Assembly: GCA_013146195.2 (NCBI GenBank)
Contig: CM028377.1
Location: 102,763,547 to 102,827,546 of the forward strand
DNA: 64,000 nucleotides
Source of the DNA: Codonopsis lanceolata
Taxonomy: Eukaryota; Streptophyta; Magnoliopsida; Asterales; Campanulaceae
Direction: 5' to 3'
Position 1 is the stretch's first letter, and every line of letters starts with the position of its first letter. Both the position numbers and the translations under genes were made by a program. The notes under the pieces are model-generated. The model ran no database searches. It had not been told where the DNA came from and saw only the letters and a list, made by a program, of their open reading frames with translations. Shown piece after piece: positions 55,692-63,969 of this stretch.

Positions 55692-55980
55692 GTGCTCGGT
55701 GACGGATCTTTATCGGTCGAGTGCAGTTTTCTGGATATCTAAAAGTTTTCGGGTTACGTTTGGAAACAAGGAAGCGACCAGCCAGACATAACTTAGAAAA
55801 TTCTTCTTAACACATTTCAACGACAAGGTATTGACCGGTTGAAATGTGGTGGCAGAAAAACATTCAAATCTTCATACCCTATTTGACAACGGTTTCGGAC
55901 CGAAAGAATACGGCTTTTTCGAAAACACAAAAATCTTTTTCCGTTGTGTTCTCGGTCGGGCTTGACCCGAAGGACATGAC
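55692..55980 (+). repeat. Hairpin array before the shared LTR (Tat-A)
   Basis: Five stem-loops: GTGCTCG/CGAGTGC (55692-55724, two wobble pairs), GTTACGTTTGG/CCAGACATAAC (55753-55792, one mismatch), CACATTTCAAC/GTTGAAATGTG (55811-55848, perfect 11 bp), CCCTATTT/GAATACGG (55877-55913, one mismatch), and a last one around TCGGG/CCCGA (55956-55970). Several share a loop like ACGACGG(A/T)TTTTGAYCGG. Spacing is about 60 nt. Confidence 0.8.
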
Positions 55981-56013
55981 ATCCTCACTTGGTTGTAGTT
56001 TAGGTTTTGGTCT

Positions 56014-56085
56014 GAACTACGTTTGGTCTGATTTCCTTTAATAGGGAATACGTAGGCAGCCTACATTAGTAGGTCCGACCATCAG
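56014..56085 (+). repeat. CTACGT-ACGTAG module, Tat-A copy 2
   Basis: GAACTACGTTTGGTCTGATT, TCCTTTAATAGGGA, ATACGTAGGCAGCCTACAT, TAGTAGGTCCGACCATCAG. The outer stem is intact. Confidence 0.8.
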
Positions 56086-56248
56086 AGCACATTAAATTCA
56101 TATCTGCTTAAAACTGCGATAATTTTTTATAACCGACTAAAAAAGTCTAGGTTATAGAGTTTGGATAGCATGTTAACTGTGCATTGTAACTGCTACCAAT
56201 TGCATTCTCCCGTTCTTAAATGAACGAAATTGGAGAGTCTATTGTTTA

Positions 56249-56305
56249 TCAACGATGTTCGTCTACTCAGTAAGCCTTATGGTAACCCGTAGACTCCATC
56301 ATTGA
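56249..56305 (+). other. Hairpin at the 3' LTR junction (Tat-A)
   Basis: TCAACGATG pairs with CATCATTGA (one mismatch) and GTCTAC pairs with GTAGAC inside. GGGGCTC, then LTR start TGTAGAC, follow at once. GAGGGGCTC is the likely polypurine tract. Confidence 0.75.
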
Positions 56306-56312
56306 GGGGCTC

Positions 56313-57558
56313 TGTAGACACCCCAATTTCGTACCCTTGGTATGTGACTGACATAAAATATCAAAAGCTGTTAAAACTTAACAAATGTCAAGTTACAGGA
56401 GTCAAAAATGCAAAAGGAAGCGAGGATCGCGAAAGCAAGCTACGGGGAAAGTGCAAAAAATAAGAACTTGGAAGGCAGCATGGTGCCGCACCAAGGACCC
56501 TTGGTGCCGCACCAATGTCTCCTTGGCCGCACCATGCAAGCCACTGTTGTCTCTCTCAGAAACGAGATTGTACAACTCTTGAAGCTTGGAGTACAACGCA
56601 CTGATGCATGGAGAACAAACCAAGAAATGCCCAGCGTATCCCTCTCCTTCAGTATAAATAGGAGGCCCCGGCTCCCCATTTTCGGTGCTCAGTTCCACGA
56701 TAAAAAAATCGCAGCGAAGCTCTGCTTCTGCGCTCTTTCGATAGGATTAGTACGAGAGGTGCGAGATAAGTGAGTGGAAGCCCCTAGAGTCTCCAAACCC
56801 CATCCAAACTCTGCCAAAATAAAAACCCATAGGTTATAAGTGATCCTTAGCCTAGTTATTAGGTATCCACCTCACTTCCCCAGTCCAAAAATCCCAAAGT
56901 AAGCCGTTACTTTGCCAGTATGCTGAAAAGTCAAAAATTAAGTCTAGGTTCCGCCCAACCAAAAAGGCCAAAACCTACCCAAATAAGCTATCACTCTGCC
57001 CGAGTTGATAAGCCCAAACCCTCAAAAATAAAGCAGTCATTCTGCCCAATTCAAAACAACAACCACACAACAACAACAAAAGACTCCCTCTCCCTGAAGG
57101 ACAGAGCGAGCACACCGCCGCTCTAAAAGGTAAAACCTTTAAGAGCGTCGTTTATTTTTTATTTATTTATATTTTCTGTCTTTTATTTATTTTTAAAAGT
57201 TGTTATTTAAATCCGGCGCAATGTAGCTCATATAAGCCGTTGTGCTGCCCGGATTAGAATAGGAAATATTATGTAGAAGAGCCGTTATAATGCTCAAATA
57301 TTCTTAAATGTGTCTGTAATTATTGGAAGGAGACAGCTGCGAGTCCATAAATAATGTAGCCACGAATGTATTTGTTTAAATTTCCCTGTCATTTTAATAC
57401 CTTATTTATCTGCTAAATAAATGTGACAATAAGCATACCTCCATTTTCGAGACCAAAAACCATTTCGAGAAGAGAGCGAACCTTCCCTTTCGGCCTCCGA
57501 ACCCGTTTGGTTTATTTTTCTTTTCTTTGGTTTTGCTTTATTTGCCTTAAAATAAAGA
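56313..57558 (+). repeat. Tat LTR shared by Tat-A and Tat-B
   Basis: Starts TGTAGACACCCCAATTTCG. It has two copies of TGGTGCCGCACCA (56481-56514), a TATA box at 56653 and AATCCGG...GCCCGGATT sequences near 57212. The right edge is taken just before TGGTCAC (57559), the candidate primer-binding site; it does not end in a clear CA, so this edge is uncertain. Preceded by Tat-A's polypurine tract and followed by Tat-B's leader, so it serves both. Confidence 0.7.
56653..56660 (+). promoter_or_regulatory. TATA box of Tat LTR
   Basis: TATAAATA followed by GGAGGCCCCGG, 340 nt into the LTR. Confidence 0.6.
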
Positions 57559-58105
57559 TGGTCACTCTAAAACTTTCGGATTCAGTGGGGCCTCGCAACA
57601 TTCCCTCTTTGCACTTTCCCGTTCTCCCCTAAAAAAGGTAGATATGGGAATAGAGGGGTGATGCATTCCCATATCCTGGTATCCCCTAAACAAGGGATAA
57701 CTTGATGCGGGAAACCCAAAGCTCCCATAGTAATCTGAATGGGCCATAAGGCTATTTTTAATAAATCCATAGTGGGGGCGTCGCAATATCCTTTTTTGTA
57801 CTTTTCTGTTTTCCCCTAAAAAAGGGAAAATGGGAATGAAAGGGTAATGCATTCCCATATCCTGGTATCCCTTAAACAAGGGATAACTTGATGCGGGAAA
57901 CCATCAGTTCCCATTTTGGATTCAAAATCCACTCAAGGCAACCGAGGCACATTCAAACGTGCTAACATAGACAGCACTCCTCTCGCACTTTTGATTTCGT
58001 CTTCCCCTAAACAAGGGAGGGTGGAACGAGAGAAGTGGTGTCCCGCATCCGCACGTACGCGCACCCCTATCCAAGGGCGCGCGGGGCGCGGGTCGCACCC
58101 CGGGA
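57559..58105 (+). other. Tat-B leader with tandem hairpins
   Basis: Two tandem units (about 57592-57711 and 57779-57903). Unit 1: GATATGGGAAT/ATTCCCATATC (57641-57675, perfect 11 bp) and TATCCC/GGGATA (57680-57699). Unit 2: TTTCCC/GGGAAA (57810-57829), ATGGGAAT/ATTCCCAT (57830-57858) and TATCCC/GGGATA (57866-57885). The units end CTTGATGCGGGAAACC. The leader ends in a GC-rich stretch (58060-58100). Confidence 0.75.
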
Positions 58106-58112
58106 ACCTCAC

Positions 58113-59004
58113 ACTACGTCGATGACATGATCGTGCATTCCAGCGACGCCAACGGTGCCCATATCAAAGACTTTCGAAAATTCTTCGAAAGGTTAAGAAA
58201 GCACCAAATGAAACTTATCCCTACCAAATGCACATTTGGGATCACTAAAGGCAAAGTCCTGGGATTCTTAGTGACCAAGCAAGGCATCGAGATCGAGCCA
58301 ACAAAAATCAAAGCCATTATAGAGATGTCGCAACCAAAAACTCCAACAGAAGTCAAAGGCTTCCTAGGCCGACTGCAGTATATCAGCCGCTTCATCAGAC
58401 AGCTGACGACCACATGTGGGCCCCTCTTCAAAGTCCTAAAGAAAAATAGTGACCAAGTCTGGCACAAGAAATGCCAGCTAGCCTTCGAAAAAAATAAAAG
58501 CTTACCTTACCAATCACCCTGTGCTAGCTCCACCCCATACACATAAACCTCTCCTCATATACCTAACCGTCACAGACACGTCAGTAGGGGCTATGCTCGC
58601 CCAAGAAAAGGAAGATTCCTACATCGAAAATGCCATATACTTCATAAGTAGAAAGCTGAAGGAAGCGAGCTGAATTATTCAGCATTGGAGAAAAGCTGCT
58701 CCGACCTAGTGTGGACAACTCAAAGGCTCAAAACTTATCTATAGGACGATCCATCAAGCTCATATCCAGGATGGACCCTATAAAGTACATCTTCGGCAAG
58801 CCATCACTTTCCAGCCGACTGGCTAAGTGGTCCTTTCTTCTCAACGAGTTTGACATAACTTATGTCACACTCAAATCTATCAAAGGCAGCGTAATTGCAT
58901 ACCACTTAGCCAATCTACCTCTAAAAATCGAAGATGCTACTGAGCCCAGCTTCCCAGACGAAGGTGTCTTAGAAATCACTGACCACGACACCAGCTGGCA
59001 AATG
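58113..59004 (+). pseudogene. Tat-B RT C-terminal part and RNase H
   Basis: Begins YVDDMIVHSSDANGAHIKDF, so the palm catalytic aspartates are the first residues kept. Then FFERLRKHQMKLIPTKCTFG, GFLVTKQGIEIEPTKIKAII, PKTPTEVKGFLGRLQYISRF, QVWHKKCQLAFEKN. A frameshift near 58490-58560 leads to TVTDTSVGAMLAQEKEDSYI and YFISRKLKEAS (stop), then to DPIKYIFGKPSLSSRLAKWS and EFDITYVTLKSIKGSVIAYH. RT cannot work because its N-terminal half is deleted. Confidence 0.85.
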
Positions 59005-59486
59005 TTCTTTTTGACGGAGCCGCAAACAAAAGAGGCTTTGGCATAGGAATCTTGCTCATCGATCCGGCAGATTCTCACACTCCACTGGCCATAAGATTGG
59101 AGTTTGAGTCCTCAAACAACACAGTTGAGTACGAAGCTTGTATTTCCGGCCTAGAAGAGGCTCTCCAAAGGAAAGCCAAAAATCTTGAAGTCTATGGAGA
59201 CTCTGCTCTGATCATAAACCAAGTTGGAGGAAAATGGAAGACCCAAGATCCTCGGTTGCAGCTCTATCATGCCAAATTAACAGCACTTGCCGCTCAGTTT
59301 GATTCTATCTCATTCCACTACTTTCCGCAGGATAGAAATCAATTTGCCGATGCATTGGCCACTCTAGCATCATTAATCCAAATTCCCGCAGAAACCCAAG
59401 TCCAACCCTTTGTAGTCGGGAAGAAGGTCACGCCGGTATACTGCTTCAAAATTAATGCAACCCCTGAAGTAGATCACGAGCCCTAG
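59005..59486 (+). pseudogene. Tat-B second (archaeal-type) RNase H
   Basis: In one open frame: LFDGAANKRGFGIGILLIDP (first Asp), LEFESSNNTVEYEACISGLE (Glu), LEVYGDSALIINQVGGKWKT (Asp), RDNQF-type segment QDRNQFADALATLASLIQIP (last Asp). All four acidic residues are present. A second RNase H of this type between the normal RNase H and integrase is a known hallmark of the Tat lineage. The frame stops at the TAG after DHEP (59485) where the polyprotein should continue into integrase. Confidence 0.85.
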
Positions 59487-60662
59487 TATGTTGATATCCT
59501 AAATCTGCTTCAGAAAGGAATCTACCCTCCCGGCCTAGACAAAAGAGGGAAAATCTCCCTGCGAAGGTGGGCATCGCAATTTGTATTCAGCGGTGGCAGC
59601 TTATATAAAAGGCACTTTTAAGGCCTCAATCTTTTATGCGTCGATCAGGCCAAAGCTGAGCAAATCATGGACCAACTCCATGGTGGTACCTACGAACCCC
59701 ACATGAATGGTCATATGCTATCCAAGAAAGTTATCCGGCATGGGTGCTATTGGAGCACGCTTGAAACCGATTGCATTCGGTGTGTTCGACATTGCGACAA
59801 GTGCCAACGTTTTGCAAATCTGCAGCACGTGCCCCCACACATCCTATACAACTCCACAGCCCCTTGGCCCTTCTCAACGTGGGGAATCAACGTTATAGGC
59901 CAAATTCACCCGAAGGGATCCAATGGCCATGAATACGTCCTAGTAGCTGTCGACTACTTTACAAAGTGGGTGGAAGCCTCTTCCTACAAAATCCTGAATG
60001 CTCGCAAGGTGTCCGAATTCATCCGGACCAACATTATATATCGCTACGGAGTGCCTTTCGAGATAATCTCCGACAACAGCACGCATTTTGAAGGGGACGT
60101 GAATTGTCTACTCGACAAGTTCAAGACACTGGAAAACATTATCACGAAAATGGCTGACACAGGAAGAGACTGGCCAGAAAAATTGCCACTAGCCCTCTAG
60201 GGCTATCGCACCTCAGTCCGTACACCCATTGGGGCTACCCCCTATTCTCTAGCATATGGCATGGAGGCAGTGCTGCCTATTGAAGTTGAAATACCATCGT
60301 TAAGAGTAATGATGGAATCTGGCGTAGCAGAAATTGATTGGGTCAAAGGGCGATTTGAAGAATTAGCCCTGATCGATGAACGGCGTTTACTAGCCCTAGA
60401 GCATACCCGAGCCTATCAAAGGCGCATAGCTCGGGTATTCAACAAAAAAGTCAAAGGCCGCAACATCCAGGTCGGAGATCTCGTACTTCGAGAAAAATCT
60501 CCTAGTTATGTTGATACTAGGGGCAAATGGAAATCTCCGTGGATGGGACCGTATATTGCCAAAGAAATTCGGTCAGGAGGTGTCGTACTCCTCACAAACA
60601 AAGAAGGAGAGGACCTTGTTCAGCCCTTCAATCTTGACAAGCTCAAAAGGTACTATGCTTGA
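59487..60662 (+). pseudogene. Tat-B integrase with 66-nt in-frame deletion
   Basis: Zinc region: HGGTYEPHMNGHMLSKKVIR, then CIRCVRHCDKCQRF. The first catalytic residue is changed: STWGINVIGQIHP has Asn where Asp is expected. The second Asp is kept (IISDNSTHFEGD). At 60126/60127 the sequence jumps from LLDKFK to TLENIITK; compared with Tat-A, 22 codons including SPYRPQANGAVEATNK and the catalytic Glu are gone, in frame. TAG replaces the Trp of LALWGYRTS at about 60199. The C-terminus (RRIARVFNKKVKGRNIQVGD to KLKRYYA) is otherwise intact. Confidence 0.9.
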
Positions 60663-60699
60663 GCCAATCTATCCACCAAGTACTTCCTTCTCCAGTTCG

Positions 60700-60814
60700 C
60701 TAGGTGGAAAACCCAAAAGGGCGGCCTAGGCAAAAGTTAGAGCAAAATAAAAAAAAACACAATAAAAGGAGAAATAAGGGCTCGCTAGGTTGAAAACCCG
60801 AAAGGGCGGCCTAG
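60700..60814 (+). repeat. Two tandem CCC-GAAA-GGG hairpins after Tat-B pol
   Basis: Hairpins at 60700-60729 (CTAGGT/GCCTAG outer stem, CCC-AAAA-GGG inner) and 60785-60814 (same outer stem, CCC-GAAA-GGG inner). The first begins 38 nt after the pol stop codon, as in Tat-A. Confidence 0.85.
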
Positions 60815-61110
60815 ACAAAAATTAGAGCATAAAAAAATCATCAGGAGAAAAAAATGAGAGGGAAGGCACTCTTTGAATCCTCGACATCCTACCTCCGGTC
60901 TTCAGCATGCAAACGGGCTCGACTGACAACAGGAAAAAAAAAACGCGACAAAAGCTCACATTTAAGCACTAAAACATAATATTACAAGTCCTAAAGTGCA
61001 ACTTAGGAATTTTTATTAAGAAATTTACATTATGCATTATGCTTGTACATATCTATTATTGCATCTACCCTCACTTGTTCCCCCCCCCCCAATATTCCTT
61101 CATTTGTAGC

Positions 61111-61290
61111 TTAAGCCCCAGAGCAGTCCATCAGCGTCTGCGGCGTCCGCCCAGCCGGGCTCATATACTTCTTCTGCAAGGCACAGAAAAGGCTCAGTCT
61201 CATCAGAATGAGAAGCACTAGAAGTGTCCTCGTCCTATTTATTATCCGCACTGCCGTTGTCCTGAAACAGCCAGACGATTTGGGTTTCGA
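61111..61290 (-). pseudogene. ORF B C-terminal remnant (Tat-B)
   Basis: Minus strand reads QDNGSADNK, TAG, DEDTSSASHSDETEPF, and an acidic tail. It matches the Tat-A ORF B tail (DTSGGSH) and shares the TAG with Tat-D. Upstream parts of ORF B are missing: sequence jumps within about 150 nt to unrelated AT-rich DNA. Confidence 0.65.
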
Positions 61291-61539
61291 CCATTCACTG
61301 CTGCCCTGTCTGATTGCAAAGAAAAACACAAGGGCTATGAGAATAGCCTTATGCCAAGTGCAACCCTGCCGCGATTATATACCCAAGAATAGGAGAAGGC
61401 GGTTGCCTTTTCCTCCCTGCATATCACCAGAAAAGCCCGCTTGAGCCCGAAGGTGCTTTCTTTTAAAAATCCATTTTTGAAAGACAGCGTGCCATTACCC
61501 TTAGATTTTGGTATAGCTTTATATTGTGCATGTGTCTGC

Positions 61540-62304
61540 ATCTTAATTTAATTGCATCATATAAATTATATTGCATTGTATAAATAAATACTTGTACAGA
61601 TGTTAAGAAAAAAAAAAGTGTGTGTTTTGCATCTAAAAGCATATACCGCATTTTACATTTTCGCATCCATGATAAAATAGAATTGTCCATGCATAATATT
61701 AACAAGCATCTCATACATTTTTCTGCATTGCATTTGCATCAAATAAAGTGATACATGCATCCATTATTTGCATTTATTGTCCAAATAGCTGCATTATGAC
61801 ATTAACAAAAAGGGAATAAAATGTCACCCATCATGAAAAAAGAATATCTCTTTGGCATTTCTTATATCCCTATGGCATTGGCCTGCATAAAAAATAAGTT
61901 CTGGTGCATAAAATATATTTGTTTTGTCCTTCATATATCCGAAAATCTGTCCGGAAAATGTGCCCGGAAAAATTTGCATTTCATTCCGAAAAGTTCGTCT
62001 CATGAACATATCGCGCATAAAAATATGTTTTAGCCTAAAACATGCATCATATAGCCTCATTTGCATTAACAGTATAAATCATACATTTGCAGGGTCAAAT
62101 AGTGACTACTAGTTCAATTATGCATCGCAAAAATAAATTGCACAAATTTCATGCATCATTACCAAAATTGCATCATTTTAGCCCATAAATTGCATGCATA
62201 AACATCATAGGAAGCATATATATACTCCACAAATTCCAAAACAGTACAAGAATTGAGCAGATCTGAAGAATTAACCAAATGGGTGGAAGAAAAAGTATAC
62301 TTAC
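61540..62304 (-). other. Intron-like remainder of ORF A (Tat-B)
   Basis: AT-rich. Contains CATGCATCATATAGCC, TTTGCATT and AGTGACTACTAGTTCAA, also found in intron 1 of Tat-A. No exon 2 (plant mobile domain) sequence remains. Confidence 0.5.
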
Positions 62305-62484
62305 AGCGGGGTCTTGAAGATTCGAGACGTGTTTGTACCTATCGCGCACCAGATTACCCCAGTCATCCTTTGAGTAGAAATACTCGACATGATTCCAAAC
62401 CAAAGGGGGAAGTTCCCTCCTCTCCTCACCTGATTTTGGATGTATTGGTGCTTTCCCCTTCCGAGATCTTGAAGAAGAGGCCAT
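62305..62484 (-). pseudogene. ORF A exon 1 (Tat-B)
   Basis: Exactly 180 nt from ATG 62484 to the donor GTAAGTATAC. Reads MASSSRSRKGKAPIHPKSGE, then RRELPPLVW, and ends DDWGNLVRDRYKHVSNLQDPA. The Tat-A exon is also 180 nt, with MASxSRSRKGKAP, RRExP, DWGNL, RDR and HVSNL kept. The body of ORF A is deleted, so the exon has no partner. Confidence 0.75.
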
Positions 62485-62879
62485 CTATGCGGAAAAACAA
62501 ACAATTTGGCGAAAGAAAATTGAGAAAAGGAGAAGAAATGAAAGAAATAGAAAAGAATCCACTCCGTCGGCAATGGAGGAAACTGGGCAACAACAGAAAG
62601 AGAGAATGAAGGCTTCTGCCTTCATCCCGTAAGTGAAAAGCAGGGAATTGGGGATTTTTCACTTTTCCCCCTCCAAGCAACTCAATATCATCACTCAATT
62701 CCTCAAAATTCCAAAGTTGCAAAATGACCCCTAAAGCTTAACAGAAAGTTAACAAAAGTAATTTTGTTAACCAAATTCGATGGCCTTTCATCCAAGAGCA
62801 AGGAAAATTCATGTCTCCAGCAAGTCAGCCGCAAGACAAGCAAAAAAGCTAGAAAAATCGGCGGCAAAGGTAAGTATCT

Positions 62880-63250
62880 TTGTAAAAATAAAGTTTACAT
62901 AAAAAAAGAAAAAAAAGAAAGAAAAGAAAAGAAAAAAAAAAGAAATAATAAAGCATGCAAAAGGAAAAAATGGCAAGCAAAAGGAAAATCAAAATGCAAA
63001 AACAAAGAAAAAAAACACACAAAAAAAAAAGAGAAAGATCCCCAACGCGAAAGAGCCAGAATCGCAGAAATAGCCAAATCAGCTAAACCAGCAGCAACAG
63101 TCAAAGCATGAAAAGGTAAGAGATGTAAGGTTTGCTTATTCTACCTTCAAAAAAAATCTCTTTTCAAAAGGTTTTGTTAAAAAAAAAAAAACAAAATAAA
63201 GAGGCATAAAAACAAAAACAAAAAAAAAGAAGGAGATGAAGAAGAAAAGA
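62880..63250. repeat. A-rich low-complexity tracts of Tat-B
   Basis: AAAG and AAAC-rich stretches at 62896-63040 and 63178-63255, encoding only Lys-rich strings. They flank a short less biased segment. Confidence 0.8.
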
Positions 63251-63264
63251 AAAATCATTTTGTC

Positions 63265-63623
63265 GTATCCAACGACGGATTTTGATCGGTTGGATACAGT
63301 TTTCGAAAAATTTGAAGAAAATTCTTTTTGTCGTATTCGACGACGGATTTTTATCGGTCGAGTACAGTTTTCGAAAATTTGAATGTTTTCATATTGTGTT
63401 TGACGACAGGTATTAACCGATTGAACACTATTTTGGAAATTCCTCTTAACATATTTCAACGACGGGTATTGACCGGTTGAATTATGGTTTTCGAAAAACT
63501 AAAAAATCTTCATACCGTATTTGACGACGGTTTTTAACCGGAAGAATACGGCTTTTCGAAAAAATATGAAAATCTTTTTTTTCATTGTGTTCTCGGATAG
63601 GTTTTGACCCAAAAAGAGCACAA
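63265..63623 (+). repeat. Hairpin array before the 3' LTR (Tat-B)
   Basis: Six stem-loops: GTATCCAAC/GTTGGATAC (63265-63297), GTATTCGAC/GTCGAGTAC (63333-63365), GTGTTTGA/TTGAACAC (63396-63428), ATATTTCAAC/GTTGAATTAT (63451-63485), CCGTATTT/GAATACGG (63515-63551), TTGTGTTCTC/GAGCACAA (63585-63623). Loops share GACGG(A/T)TTTTGAYCGG with an inner GAT/ATC or GGT/ACC pair. Linkers share TTTTCGAAAA. Spacing is 55-70 nt. Confidence 0.88.
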
Positions 63624-63657
63624 CATCCTCGTTGGTTGTTTGTTTCGGCTTAGGCTT

Positions 63658-63728
63658 AACTACGTTTGGTCTGATTCCTTTTATTAAGGGATACGTAGGT
63701 AGCCTACATCAGTAGGTCCGACCATCAG
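63658..63728 (+). repeat. CTACGT-ACGTAG module, Tat-B
   Basis: AACTACGTTTGGTCTG, ATTCCTTTTATTAAGGGAT, ACGTAGGTAGCCTACATC, AGTAGGTCCGACCATCAG. CTACGT/ACGTAG and ATTCCTT/AAGGGAT stems are both present. Confidence 0.85.
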
Positions 63729-63906
63729 AGCACTTAATTTGCATATCTACTTAAAATTTGCGATAACCTGCTATAGCTTACTAAAAAAGTCTAGGATATG
63801 GAGGTTTGGTTCACATTATAAACTGTTGCATTATAACTGCTACATGTTACATCTCTCCCCCCCCCCCGCCGTATTAATTGCGCGAAATTGGAGAGTCTAT
63901 TTCTTA

Positions 63907-63962
63907 TCAACGATGTTCGTCTACTCAGTAAGCTGCGGGTTACTCGTAGACTCCATCGTTGA
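63907..63962 (+). other. Hairpin at the 3' LTR junction (Tat-B)
   Basis: TCAACGATG/CATCGTTGA (perfect 9 bp), GTCTAC/GTAGAC and AGTAA/TTACT nest into one long stem-loop. GGGGCTC and the LTR follow directly. Confidence 0.8.
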
Positions 63963-63969
63963 GGGGCTC

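Larger units (their letters stand above)
40101..56312 (+). mobile_element. Tat-A: Tat-like Ty3/gypsy element with antisense genes
   Basis: Plus order: Pro-rich gag, protease, RT, RNase H, second (archaeal-type) RNase H, integrase (split by a LINE), tandem hairpins. Two genes on the opposite strand follow, then untranslated hairpin arrays, the polypurine region and the LTR at 56313. Integrase (ATNKTLENI, SLAYGMEAVLP, RRIARAFNKKVK) and the second RNase H are typical of the Tat lineage. Extra ORFs, some antisense, between pol and the 3' LTR are known in this lineage. The 5' LTR is not found; the left boundary is approximate. The 3' LTR is shared with Tat-B. Confidence 0.85.

Noticed and set aside
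56748..56759. TAGTACGAGAGG resembles the sarcin-ricin loop of large-subunit rRNA
   Set aside because: Only 12 bases match and the surroundings are Tat LTR sequence, with no further rRNA similarity.
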